From Harmonia axyridis (taxonomy: Eukaryota > Arthropoda > Insecta > Coleoptera > Coccinellidae): a stretch of 64,000 nt of DNA. The position numbers and the translations under genes are program-made. Shown piece after piece: positions 10,795 to 22,106 of this stretch; the stretch's first letter is position 1, and the number at the start of each line of letters is the position of its first letter. The notes under the pieces were generated by a model. That model was given only the letters and a program-made list of their open reading frames with translations, did no database searches and was not told the origin of the DNA. The stretch is from contig NC_059506.1 of the NCBI RefSeq assembly GCF_914767665.1, positions 18,391,825 through 18,455,824 of the forward strand, in the 5' to 3' direction.

Positions 10795-11280
10795 CGGTTA
10801 CTGAAACCGTATATAACTTTCTCTTCAGAAAGTCATATACTGATCAGACCATGCTTGTTTTTACCTGAACTTTTGAGACTTGTCATTTTTATATTTTCAA
10901 TTCGCCTGTTTTATGATAAGTCACAAAATCTTAAGAGTTAACAATAGAGTTATTTTTGTCTTATTGCTAAGTAGTAGTATACATCTCTCACAAATTTTAA
11001 TTTTTCACCAGAAAGAAAAATTCTAATCCACTAGAATGTCCTATTATTATCAATCCATATTCTTTCTCCCTACATTTCAGAACTTTCACCATGATTGATT
11101 CTACAAAAACCTTTTCTAACAAATTCTGCTGCTTTATATAATCTTTCAACTCCGTGATACAAATTTGAAATAAATTTTCAGTATCAATGGATACTGAATT
11201 ATTCAATTTCAATGGTATACCTATCGAATCGTCTGATCAACTGGAACACTCAAATTGTGTAAACCAACCGTATAATTATT
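10795..11280 (-). pseudogene. Diverged copy of the array gene (minus strand)
   Basis: Read on the minus strand, it matches the array leader (GATCAGAC..), the coding block SIDTENLFQICITELKDYI and then, after a deletion of the 3' half, the spacer block containing AAGTTCAGG and CATGGTCTGATCAG. The frame from 11212 to 10997 is open for 71 codons but lacks the Cys-containing tail. It sits inside the loop of the inverted-repeat structure, showing that the array gene is part of an older dispersed family. Confidence 0.75.
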
Positions 11281-11382
11281 TATTTTTATTCAAAAAATTT
11301 AACAAATATTAAAAACTCACTTGAAGAAATGTCAAATTCCACATCATAAAATTTCAAACAATAGTATATTCTAAAACAAGTT

Positions 11383-11490
11383 GCAGAATGGGCTCCTATT
11401 CCAACACGAATGCGAAATTCGAAAACGAGCGACGAAGGAGCGAGTTTTGGAACGCACGAGTGTTGGAATTGCCTTCTGCAACGAGTATTA
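11383..11490. repeat. ~100-nt imperfect palindrome with CG-rich core
   Basis: ATTCCAACACGAATGCG ... CGCACGAGTGTTGGAAT are near-inverse arms around a core of GAGCGACGAAGGAGCGAG. Pairing extends outward through TTGCAGAA / TTCTGCAA. The style resembles the palindromes near 9.46 and 9.69 kb. Confidence 0.7.
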
Positions 11491-11581
11491 GACGATATTT
11501 TCTCTATTTCAGTCAAGTTTCGTGGAATATTGTCGAAATTCAATGAAAAATTCAGATTATATATCCTAATGACTTTTTTAT

Positions 11582-11940
11582 TGTATCTTGGCAGTTGGTG
11601 TGACTGTTACGAAAATTGACAGATTACGGAATTTCAATATGAATCGTGTGTTTCGAATTTAGACATAATTTACAATTACCCATTAAATTCGTGAATTATG
11701 TCTGACGAAATCGATTTAACACTACCAGAATTGAGAGAATTTGCAAATAATGTAGCAAATTATCTCACTATATCCCCAAATTATATTATATTGACAATTA
11801 TTGACGTTTGTCGAAATTTGATAGGATTGGAAGTCAGCATAGGCAACCACACGAAAAATATATCTGAAAACGATGCTGAAATGAGTTCATTACAGCACTG
11901 TTTTTAGAACTGTAATGGACTCATTACGATACTGAAATAG
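11582..11940 (-). repeat. Right arm of the ~1.8 kb inverted-repeat structure
   Basis: Reverse complement of 10169-10528. The region 11698-11907 is open for 69 codons (MSDEIDLTLPELREFANN..), whereas the equivalent stretch of the left arm has stops, so any coding role is doubtful. Confidence 0.85.
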
Positions 11941-11949
11941 AGAAAATCA

Positions 11950-12420
11950 ATTACAATTCATTGAGTGCTTTAGTAGGTGGCCTATGCACAAAAAGATGAT
12001 ATCTTGGAAAAGCTTGATTCACTTCATTATTGCAATATTTTGCTCAAATATCCCGTATCGTTTGCAAATAATTACTGCCTTGTACTGCATTTGGAAAAAA
12101 ACTTCATTATATAGGTTTCATTCAATTTTTCAGTAAATTTGATAAATGCTCGTCTGTTTTTCCGCTTTTGTCTGTTCCCTGTTACACTGATATAATAAGT
12201 GGCAGACTTAGTATTCATCAATTTATATTATCTTTCAGAACTTTCGTCGAGATTGGCCTAAAATAAACTTTGTTCTACAAACTCTGCTGTTTCACATAAT
12301 TTTTCAACTTCCTGAATCAAATTCGAAATGAATTTTCAGTTTCAATGGAGATCGCCATATTCAATCAGATAGTCTGATCAACACGAACACTCAAATTGTA
12401 AAAACCACACAAAAAAATTT
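11950..12420 (-). pseudogene. Second diverged minus-strand copy of the array gene
   Basis: In reverse complement the block around 12260-12420 reads through the array signature (TGTGGTTTTTACAATTTG, GATCAGACTATCTGA, ATGGCGATCTCCATTGA). The block 11960-12180 matches the 3' coding half (AAGCTTTTCCAAGATATCATC and the GCATAGGC tail). Several frameshifts and stops are present. It is older than the array copies. Confidence 0.7.
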
Positions 12421-13091
12421 GAAGCTGACGATTTTATCGGAAATATAAAAATTCAAGAAAAACATCGGAAAAAAATAACTATGTTTTCGTGAAAACAAAT
12501 TGCAATCGAATATTCAATGGATTCAGTCCTCACTTGATGGAAATTTATTATCAAATAAAACAGCTTTTTCCACAAATATTTTAATTTTTACAAAAAATAT
12601 TTCAATCTAAATATAACCTGAAGCAACCACAGTGTTCGCGAAACAATTATTGTAAACATTGAAATATTTGTGAAAATTTTATTTCATTTTATAACCTATA
12701 CATGCGATCGGGATGAATTTTTTAGAATAATAGATCCAAGCTTCGTGCAAATTTTCTCAGTCATAGAAGAATATTGTTGCAGAATATCAAGAGAATCGTA
12801 TCAACAGAACTCCTTCCAAGAATAAAAATTATTGGCAACAATTACGCCATGTTGAATAACATCTCACATATATTTAGGTGAGTAAATCTACAGTAGTAAT
12901 GTCCAAGATTGCAATAGGCTCATGAATAAGTCAACGCTCAAAAATTCCTGATGCCAGGTCAATGCTTTTCTTGATTTTTTCTTATAATCACCCAGTACAT
13001 TATATTCGTAGTAAAAAAGTTTAATATTTTATCGAATAGATGCAAAGTTCCTACAATTCTGTAAATTAGTTCGAATAAAAAACCTACTTAC
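12421..13091. other. Non-coding, no gene recognised
   Basis: AT-rich sequence without a convincing frame. Around 12515-12560 the string GTCCTCACTTGATGGAAAT recurs, slightly changed, at 39030 and 39227, so part of this stretch is a dispersed repeat. Confidence 0.5.
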
Positions 13092-13286
13092 CGGCTCATG
13101 TTTGTACAAAATCCCGAATTTATCCTTGTCGTTCTTCATCTTACCGAAGCATTTTTCTATCCAAAATTTACCAGCTATTTCTGCTAGATTATCGGCAAAC
13201 CTCAAGAAAAACCCTTCATCGACAGTCTGTAATGTTTTTTCACTACATCTTGTAGCATAATCCGAATCCAAATTAAATCGAGACAT
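13092..13286 (-). CDS. Putative first coding exon of an unidentified gene
   Basis: ATG at 13286 opens 65 codons (MSRFNLDSDYATRCSEKTLQ...KHEP) ending at a strong donor CCG|GTAAGT at 13091-13086. Codon use and composition look like a real protein: acidic and aromatic residues, two Cys and a probable helix around residues 24-50. The partner exons should lie at lower coordinates, but I could not find one before the repeat-rich region at 12.4 kb. It may be a genuine gene with a long intron, or an exon left behind by rearrangement. I do not recognise the protein. Confidence 0.4.
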
Positions 13287-13292
13287 TTTGAT

Positions 13293-15050
13293 AAAAAGCG
13301 AGTTAATTCAGTTCGAAATAAACCTAGACTATATTTCGTTCAGACCCTGAGGGAAGATATAAATAGACCAAATAACTAGAGTGAATGTAGTTGAATAGAT
13401 AATGCGTTCTACCATTCTTCGAATAGCAATATTCAAGGAACAAGGAGAAAATTAGGGCAGACCAAAATTTTTTGATCGTCATCTTTTCATTAATATCATT
13501 TATTTCAAGTTCCTTGAAATCGATTTTATTTTTTGAGATGACCCTGTATAGTCCCAACAGAATACTGCATCACAGCTGAGGAAATGTAGAAGCATAGACA
13601 AAAAAAGGAGAAGACTAACGACTGCGTAGAGTCATTTGAAATGTTGATGCTAGCGACCCGAGGAGCAAGGTTTGGAACTAATGTATCGCTATTTCACACA
13701 AGAACATATTTCATCCTTTTCTACTGAAAAATATTTTTGGCGTAAATTCCAACCTCTCTTTTGTGTTTCAGTTCAGTCTTGATTCTTAGTTTTTGCAGGT
13801 TCAATTTTGTTATCTTCTAGTTTTTTCGTATAAGTTATAAGTATGGTAATATTCATATAAATATAAAGCACCTTTTGTCTTAATTGATCAGCATGTCATC
13901 ATAACATTATTCATGTTGCATCCCAAATTGTGCGAATATATATTACAGGGGTTTAACCACGAACAAGCACTTTTTTATATCAAATTAATATCAAGGGAGA
14001 GAGTCAATTAAAATAAAGAGAGAAATTTTGTTATATTAGTAAATATTAAAGAAAGCAGTTGTCTTAATTGAAGAAAACAGAGCCATATTTTCAATTCATA
14101 TTGTTTTATTATTATCACACTTTCAATGAAAATCTCTCCAGGATCACCATTGATTTTTTACTTTGTTTCAGGTTTCGAACGGCTTACTTAGGAGTTCTGC
14201 TAAAGAATTGAAGATTCCAATTCTAAATCAACCCTTCGATTTTCTGGTTTTTTTTTGTCAGTAATCACAGAGATTATTATTTTATTATCAATCTTCAAAT
14301 TAATTTTTTTTTCTCTAATAGTTAAGTTAACAATGCGATATATCTAATTTGATTCAATTATTTAATTAATTTCTGTTCACAAATATCAATTTGTAAAACT
14401 ATTATGTGCAATGAAAGAATTTCAATTTTCGTTGAATATTATTACTGAGGTAAAAATTTACTTGGATGCAAAACCTCAGTGAAATATCGAACAAACTGTA
14501 ATTGATATTACAGTTCTTCAGAATTTTCAGTGTAGGTTTTCATTCAAATTTGAAAATTGTTTCGAATTATGATTTGAGGCACCAAATGCGTAGAATCGGC
14601 ATCGTTAGTTGCATACCCTGCCCATAAGGGCGCCACAATCACGCTTATTCATTTTACCACTGAGTTGTAACTATTCTATTCATTTCTCTTTGTGTAGAAA
14701 GCTATGACTGTAATTTCCATCCAAGGGCGGATTCAAAGGGGGGGGGGAGGGGTTCAATATAAAAATGTATCCTAAATTGCCGAAAATACGGGTGGACACT
14801 CAAAAGGCTGAAAGATTGGATAAGATCTAAAATGGTTGAAGACAGGTTAAATGGATTGGCATTAATGCATATACACAGATCCATTTACAGCAGACTGAAT
14901 ATTGAAATGTAATTTTATTGAAAGATACGCTAGTCAAAATAAGAAGAAAAGAGACTGAAATGTATTATTTAGTTTTTAATATGTGATCATTTGTATTTTT
15001 ATATTTGGTTGTTTTATTTCTTATTGGAGAGAAATATGTTTCTATTGTCG
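13293..15050. other. Gene-poor stretch upstream of FBXL4
   Basis: No coding homology recognised. Position 13540-13560 carries a TACAGGGTCATCTC-like transposon end in reverse, and 14740-14753 is a G-run. The rest is AT-rich spacer. Confidence 0.5.
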
Positions 15051-15231
15051 TAGGTGTAGAAAAAAGGAATCCATTTTTTTTCCGATAGATGGATTGAGTT
15101 CTGTATCACGCGTTGTATAAGTCCGGTTGGGTTTCACTAGATGGCGTTAGAAAGATGGGATTTCGTTCTACAAAATTTCTTGTGACAGTTTTGTGATTAG
15201 TTGACTCAGTTTAGTTTGAGCATGCGTTCAA

Positions 15232-15660
15232 GATGGACACTAGCAAAGAGAAAATACGCTTTTTTTGATAAAGGTGAAAATACAAGACAAGCGACTGAAA
15301 AAGTAAATAGTGTTTAGGGTCCTGATACTCTGATAGCTGATGACGCGCAATTTTTGTTTCGTCGATTCCGTTCCGGTAGTTTCGATGTTGAATTTGCACC
15401 TCGCACTGGAAGGCCAATTGTCGAAAATGTCGATGAAATCATGGGCATTGCCAAATCCTATTTCGATTGCCCAAGAGTTAAAGATTGCACAAAAAACTGT
15501 TTAGAACACCATTTGCATAATGCTGGTCTCAAGAAGAAGCTCGATGTATAGGTATACCAAAAAAGTTAACGCAAAAAACCTCATGGACCGAATTTCCATC
15601 TGCGAATCGCTGCTGAATCGCAACAAAATCGACCCATTTTTCAAACATGTATGTTTATTA
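15232..15660 (+). pseudogene. Mariner transposase, N-terminal fragment
   Basis: Translated in shifting frames it reads DTSKEKIRFF, GPDTLIADDAQFLFRRFRSG, EFAPRTGRPIVENVDE and HNAGLKKKLDV. These are the two helix-turn-helix DNA-binding regions of mariner transposases and the linker after them. There are stops after RFF, in KVNSV*GP and after KLDV*. The catalytic DDD region is absent; homology ends near 15655. It lies about 260 bp upstream of the FBXL4 start codon. Confidence 0.8.
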
Positions 15661-15921
15661 CTCTGAGATTAAATCATAGCTAACACCACAGAATTGATAA
15701 TACTAAATCATCGGCTGAAGTCATAGACATAAAATAACATATTCATAGACCTAATATCAAAATTCTATGTCTATGGCAGTAGTTTGAAGTTTAAATGTCA
15801 ATTTTGAATTGTTTTGGGTTAAGGGTCACATGTCATAAATATTGAGTATAGGACAACATTCTTGTTTATCTATTATGATAATATTGCAGAGAAAAAACAC
15901 AAATGAATTTGACTGTTTATA

Positions 15922-18900
15922 ATGCAAGCCCAAATGTATGTAACATTGGAGCAATTTGCAAGTAGGGTACTTGAAGTAACTACTAGATACAGTCTTTTCA
16001 ATCATGTATCCTATGATCCTGGAAATTTTATTGGCAAATGTTCAAGGTATCCCGATTATGGGGATTTCGCAGAGACTTACTCATTGGTAAAATGAAGAGT
16101 TATGTGACGGTTCTTAAAATTAAGAAATTTAATTTTTCAGCGTCAATATGGTAATTGGTGGAAATTATGTGAAGTAAATTGGCAAAGATCATACAGACAA
16201 GCCGATGATGATCCCTTAGGTGTCGAAGATTTTGTTACAGTGCGGTAATTTTTTTGGCCGTTCTCATCTCTTAATGAAGGAGAAGTCGAAATATAATTTG
16301 GGTTATCAATTTCTTTTTAGTTTCGACTATGCTGTTATTCCAACAAGACTTTTCATATATGAAACCTACAATCCTGGTTCCATTGTTCGTATATGGGGCA
16401 GACAAATGAAACAAAAATGGGTTTTAATGTGGGAGGGAGAACCTCAAGAATGTCCACCTCAGGCTAGAAAATTTCAACCAGATATATTTAAAGTGAATTG
16501 CCTGATAGATACAATTCGTTTAGATTTGAATTGTTCAAAACTTGATCACCACACTTGTTTTGATGCAATTTTATTGATTGGTTTATCTGGACCAGGATCT
16601 GGGTTCCATTTAAAATGTTTGAGTGCTTTAAATATGTCTAAAATAGTTACTACCCCAAATGAAGACATAGAAAAGAGAGAACATAAACATTATTTTGATG
16701 ATCTCCCAGTGAGTATTAATGTGGGGTAACCCACCATTTAATTATTCAGAAATATTACCTATTTTCAAATAGTAATTTCTTCCTTCCTGCCAACTTTGTT
16801 TTCAATAGGTGATTTCTCCTTAGAACATAAGAGGAATGGAAATCGCCTCGTAACTGATTCATTTGTTTTGTTGAAAACATTCTTCACTCCTTGTCTGACA
16901 GGACACTATAGCAGAAGTGTAACATAATTTGATTAATTTCGAAATTATCAATTGATTCTCAAAAATAGTTTACAATGTGATTTATTCATAAATATTCTTT
17001 CGTGTTTCAAAAGGGTCAATGTTTTATTTCAGTTTAATGATTTAGCTATTGTGAAGTTATGTAAAAAGGATTCCTGATAACGCATTCAACAATAAAATCA
17101 GGATTTTCCAAGCCTACGGCTCGCACACACAATCGGCTAGCTCGATTGTAATTGGCGACACTAAACTTCCATCTCTCTTATATTCAGGATCAAACACAAA
17201 TGTTTACTTTTCATTCCTTCTATCTATATTCTAAGGATTTCTCCTATATAAAATTGCATAGTTCGAAAAATGATATTTGCCATTTGTTTTAATTCATCAC
17301 AAATGAGTTGAAAAAAATTTCAGCATTTTGAATAATTTTTTCAAGTTAAGTGAATATGTTATTATAAATCTTGTTATCTAATGAATCATAAAATAAATAT
17401 GAACACTTGGTGGTATGAATCTATAATTCTAAAAGCATCTTTAATTTCAATGCCATCAAATAATTCTGTTTCAGTATGAAGTAATAATGCATATATTCAA
17501 ATTCTTAGATTTGAAATCTTTGTCAAAATGTGCTTGTGTTAGTTCTCAATGGAATCATTTGGCAAATGATCCACATTTATACCAGAACATCAGTTTCAAG
17601 GTGAATAATGTGTTTTCAAGAATTTTTCCTTTTACTTTTATATTAAACTTTTTTTAGAGTTATTGGAACATAATAGATAGTACAATATTTGATTACTTAG
17701 AAAAAAGAAGTAAATTTTTAAAAAAATTAGATCTTTCTTGGTGTGGAAAAGATGATGAAAGTTTTCCAAGGAAATTGCATCAGTAAGTTTCAATATTCTC
17801 TCTAGAAACAAGATATTTTGCTTAAATTGCAATGAATAAATCTTGTTTAGTATTCTAGATAAATTATTAAGTAATCTTCAAAAAAGATAAAAACAGTTAA
17901 TTTTGTAGTATCATATAGAGTGGTTTATGAATAACTACATACTTTCAGTGCAAATGCAGGACAACTAAGATAGTCTCAATCAATGTTCTTCAGTTATGAG
18001 ATACAGAATACTATATCCTGGAGAAAGGGTGTCAAAAGTGCTAAAATATGGATTTCACTATTATTGATGCCAAATTCTTGTCAAGTTATCTTATTGTTAA
18101 GGTGTCACCTCTTCTATTTCACAAAATTTCTTCTGAATTTGGAACAATACTGACCTATAACATAGATATCTTTATTTTACCACTTGTATTTTATCAAAAA
18201 CTTTCAACGGTATAACTCTCCAACGACTTTATAGATTTTTTTTGGAAATTTCAAGGATTAAGTGTAGTAAAGTGACCAATACTCAAAATGTTTTCGAAAA
18301 CAATTTTACAAAATTACATTGAATACCCTATCTGTCTCTTGTTTGAATTAATTGCTCTGATTTGTTTTCCTCTACGATTTCATGCCAACCAAACAAGCCT
18401 TTCGACAATACTGTCCACATTCTACAAAGATTTGAAAATAAAGTATAATTCAGACCTTTTGATCTATTACTAATGAATTGATTGATTTTGCACAACAATT
18501 AGATGATTAAATCTCTCAGTAACAAGTCTTAAAGAATGTGCTGCATATCTTCATCATGTGTTTTACCCAAATACACAAATTTTGGTATTTCGGGTATTGC
18601 TTCCTGAGGTGAAGTTGATTTTTTCAGCAGCATCGTATTGAACTTTGAACAAATAATAGTCAAATATTTAATCACAGTAGTGAAAACAGTTTTTCAAAAA
18701 AAGAACTCCTATTTCAAAAGCAATGTTCAATAGCTAAGAGATAGAATTATTGCTTTCTTGGAAAATTATGTGTTTGTCGATTTTATCTCCTAAATCATTG
18801 AAACACAAATGATAGCAAAGTTTATAAGATTTTATGAAGAACAGATTCTCATTAATGATTAAACTTGGGAGAATTTTCTGCACTGATTGAGACTATCTGT

Positions 18901-21104
18901 ATTGTCTACGATGACTCTGAAAGCATGCAGTTCAATTATTCATGAAACAACTTTTATCAATTGCGCAGCCAGAATTTCGTTTTGGGGTGGCTAAGCATCG
19001 AACAAATTAGATGACAGGGGGTAAGGGGTGTTGAGTTGGCTGTAGGTTGTTTAATAAAAAATTGAAATATGGAAAATTCATTGTATAATTCGGAGGTTGG
19101 GTTAATTTTGAAGAAAATAAAAATAAATAATTTCAAATATTCGGTTTCTTTAAGATATTCGTATGATACCTTATACATTCTCAATATCAAATTCAAAATC
19201 ATAAAAAAGATTCAACAGAGAATAAGCTTTTTCCAGCGTGCCTAGAATATTTTGCATACTATAGTTATGTTAGGCAATTACTGCACAAAATAATTAGAAA
19301 CTACCAACATTGCGCAGAGTTTTGAATTGGAAATTCCCAATAATTCCTTCTTCCACAACTCAAATTCACATTCGAGGGTTATTTCTTCGGCTATTTCTAA
19401 ATCAATTTCATACTCGTATAATGAATTAATTCTTTGAGATCAGTCGAAGAGTCAATTACTTCGATCAATCAAAAACGTGAAGGATGATAACACAGATTGA
19501 TGTTTGAGAAATATAAATAGGAAATTTTGAAGCCAGATGTTTCTATTGCTTCAGAACTTTTTTCAAGAAGCACAATTGCATATTTTTGATGACCGAGCAA
19601 TCCCAGCATCCGTCGGTAACTTCCTCGGCTTTAGGAATTATTTTTGTAGGACGTATGCAACCATGATACTTGATGCAAAGAAATAATAATTGTTCTTTGT
19701 ATCGCTTTGTTCAACAACTAGATTACTACCTGGTGGCAATAAAATTCAAATTTTATGAATATCTTTGAGGAACAACACCTAAGTAATTCTTTTTATATTA
19801 AAGTTGATGATCGAAGCAATAAACGATGCAGATAAATTATAAACGAAAATCCATTAGATGTAATGTTCTTTCCATTGAAAAACTATCTTTGAAATCTGAA
19901 TTGTTAATTATTTGGCCCAAAACCTCCTCTAGCTGCACTAGTACCTTGTATAATTGATAATTATAGTTTTGTCTTAATTCTTATTGATAATTACTTCAGA
20001 TTCTTACAACAGTCATGTAAGAATTTATCCCATATTTCACTTGGAAATGCATCATATTTCAATGGCAGTCATTTAGCAGCATTGTGTTCGTCATGCTTAC
20101 AACTTGAAGGTAATATAGTAAGGGATATCTGTAAACATATTTACTCATTTGGAAATTGCTCAACAGAATTGAGACTAAGAAATGTTTTTGTTTCTGAAAT
20201 TGCCTTTTGTCACCACCAAACATTGAGTAAACTCAATAAACTGGTAACACTGGATTTATATTCTACCAATATCTCTACTGACCTACTTATTCCATTGTTG
20301 GAGGTAAATCCTAATCTCAGATATTTAAATTTAGGTAAGAGTATTATTACAAATACTGTTTATCCATTCTGAAATACAAAAAAAATATACATAAATCTGA
20401 ATGGATATTGTAAAAATTGAAAAAAAAAAATATATTGAAATCAAAGGCTGTTTTAAATATTGTGTTATTAGAACTTTAGAATTTCAAATGAATTTGTTAT
20501 ATTTCAGATTTTTGTGAAGAAATAGTTTTAGACAATGTTATAGAGGTTATTTCAAGATATAACAGACAGCTCATAGGATTGAGCTGTTGGAAGGTTAGGG
20601 GGTTGACATCATATGGAATCAATTTATTAGGAGAATGCCATCATCTAGAGGATCTTGATTTGGGATGGTGCCTCAATGTGTTCCCACAAGAACAGTGTTT
20701 GGAAAAGTTGGCTTCTGGATGTAAAGGTTTGAAAAGGTAAAAAAATGAATGAGGATGGAATATAACATTTTTATGGTAACTTTTAATTAGGTTGATTCTA
20801 TCTGCTTGGAGAGGTCTAGTAGACACAATGTTATATCCATTAATAGAACATTGTATTAGATTGGAGCAACTTGATCTACTTAGTATAACTGGCATTTCTA
20901 GTCAATTCATTGAAACAGCATTAAACAGATTGCCAAACCTGAAACTGTTAGAAATAAGCTATTGTGATTCAATACCTGTGGAAATGGTCAGTCATCTTCC
21001 AAACAAAGTAAATTTGGTTTTTATTTATGTTTATGTTTCAGGTTGGACAGTGGAAACTTGCTTATCCCAATGTAATTATACAAAAATGTGTTCATTCTCA
21101 TTAA
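15922..21104 (+). CDS. FBXL4: F-box/LRR protein 4 (FBXL4 orthologue), 9 exons
   Basis: Exons 15922-16086, 16141-16244, 16321-16708, 17475-17600, 17658-17782, 20000-20334, 20508-20736, 20791-20986 and 21042-21104 join in phase to 576 residues (human 621). Residues 1-219 form the N-terminal jelly-roll-like region (IPTRLFIYETYNPGSIVRIW), 220-261 the F-box (YEVIMHIFKFLDLKSL), and 262-576 leucine-rich repeats ending LAYPNVIIQKC. In vertebrates FBXL4 is a mitochondrial outer-membrane subunit of an SCF ubiquitin ligase that limits mitophagy receptors BNIP3/NIX; the same role here is inferred. The last donor is taken as GTCAGT (20987) rather than GTAAAT (21009), because it gives a gap-free fit to the family's C-terminus and a 55-nt intron. 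The 2.2 kb intron 5 is the only long one. No disabling change is seen. Confidence 0.93.
16961..17185 (+). repeat. Dispersed short repeat in FBXL4 intron 3
   Basis: Runs from AAAAATAGTTTACAATGTG through CTACGGCTCGCACACACAAT to ACTAAACTTCCATCTCT. The same sequence occurs at 30206-30372 and 35508-35595 (one copy split by an insertion) and in part at 50038-50099. It is non-coding, probably a MITE or SINE-like family; no terminal repeats are obvious. Confidence 0.75.
17945..18925. mobile_element. Possible MITE in FBXL4 intron 5
   Basis: CTTTCAGTGCAAATGCAGG...GATAGTCTCAATCA near 17945-17990 has a reverse-complement partner near 18880-18922 (TGATTGAGACTATCTG...CTGAAAG). About 50-60 bp of imperfect inverted ends enclose ~0.9 kb without coding potential. 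The target duplication is unclear. Confidence 0.35.
19230..19720 (-). pseudogene. Possible ZMYM/hAT-type transposase remnant
   Basis: Minus-strand frames hold scattered pieces such as EIAEEITLECEFELWKKEL and EEVTDGCWDCSV, separated by stops. The Leu-Trp-Lys stretch recalls the region before the dimerisation domain of hAT-derived ZMYM1-like proteins. The match is weak and could be chance. Confidence 0.2.
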
Positions 21105-21282
21105 AATCTTGAAGATTCCATCATTTCAAGTTACTTTACAAGTATCAACTGGAGAGTGAGAAAGTGAAATGTATTATTAATTGTCATATTTCGAATTCTA
21201 GAATCTTGAGTGATGAATCATTTATGTATTTCTAGTATAAAAATATATTTATATAAATATTGTAATTAAAATAATCAATATT

Positions 21283-21632
21283 TCCCACCAGAATGGAAAA
21301 GAGGAGAAATCATAGTCATACACAAACCCAATAGTACCCACAAAAAATTAAACAATTACAGGCCAATAACACTGCTTCCAAACATTGGAAAACTATATGA
21401 AAAAATAGTTAAAAATAGACTATTGGAAACAATCACAGATCACATTCCCAAATACCAGTTTGGCTTCAGAACACACTGCTCAACACTTCACCCATTTACT
21501 ATACTAACTTCAAATGTACAAACTGCCAAACTGAACTACATGAAATCCGCCGCCCTATTTCTGGATATAAAAAATGCTTTTGACGGTGTGTGGGACAAGG
21601 GGCTACTCTACAAGCTCAAAAAACTCACTTAT
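21283..21632 (+). pseudogene. LINE reverse transcriptase, N-terminal part (split by a transposon)
   Basis: Reads PPEWKRGEIIVIHKPNS, NYRPITLLPNIGKLYEKIV, YQFGFRTHCST and ALFLDIKNAFDGVWDKGL. These are RT domains 0-3 of a Jockey-like non-LTR element, including the first catalytic Asp region (LDIKNAFD). The frame is open up to LTY, where a DNA transposon is inserted. Excising the transposon plus one TAT copy rejoins it in frame with 26078. Confidence 0.85.
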
Positions 21633-22106
21633 TAGTCCAAGAAAATGGTCAATGAAATACGAATTTTGAGGTTAAAACTTGAATTTTCGATATAAGTTAC
21701 TTTAAAGCATCAAAAAACGAACTGTGAAAGGTTTTTTTAAATTCACCCCCGAGAAGGGGTGAAAAAAAAATAAAAAAAGTGTTTTTTTTTAAATTTTGAG
21801 GAAATGGTAAGTGTAAGAAAAAAAAGTTTCGAATAAAAGTTGTAGAGCGTAAAATTTTACATAAAAATGTTCTCATAACTTTTTTTCCTAAAATTGAAAT
21901 TAACTGAGATAGGGTAGCTAGAAGCTAGGGGATGATAACAGGAACTTTAAAAAATCATAAGTTGTTGAAAAATTGAAAAAACTCATAATTTTTTTTAAAT
22001 TACTTATATGATTATAAACTTTAATTCTAGAGAAAAAATTTTTTTTTTAATTGTTTATAAAAAAGTTATAACAATTTAAAATTTTTATTTTCAAATTAAA
22101 TCGACT

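Noticed and set aside
11698..11907. 69-codon frame MSDEIDLTLPELREF as a gene
   Set aside because: The equivalent segment of the opposite inverted arm is interrupted by stops and no splice context is visible; kept only as part of the repeat.
14739..14753. G-run as a regulatory G-quadruplex
   Set aside because: A single homopolymer-like run without spaced G-tracts.
16220..16320. Upstream extension of the FBXL4 exon-3 frame
   Set aside because: It is intron sequence between a GT donor at 16245 and an AG acceptor at 16320; exon 2 joins in phase.
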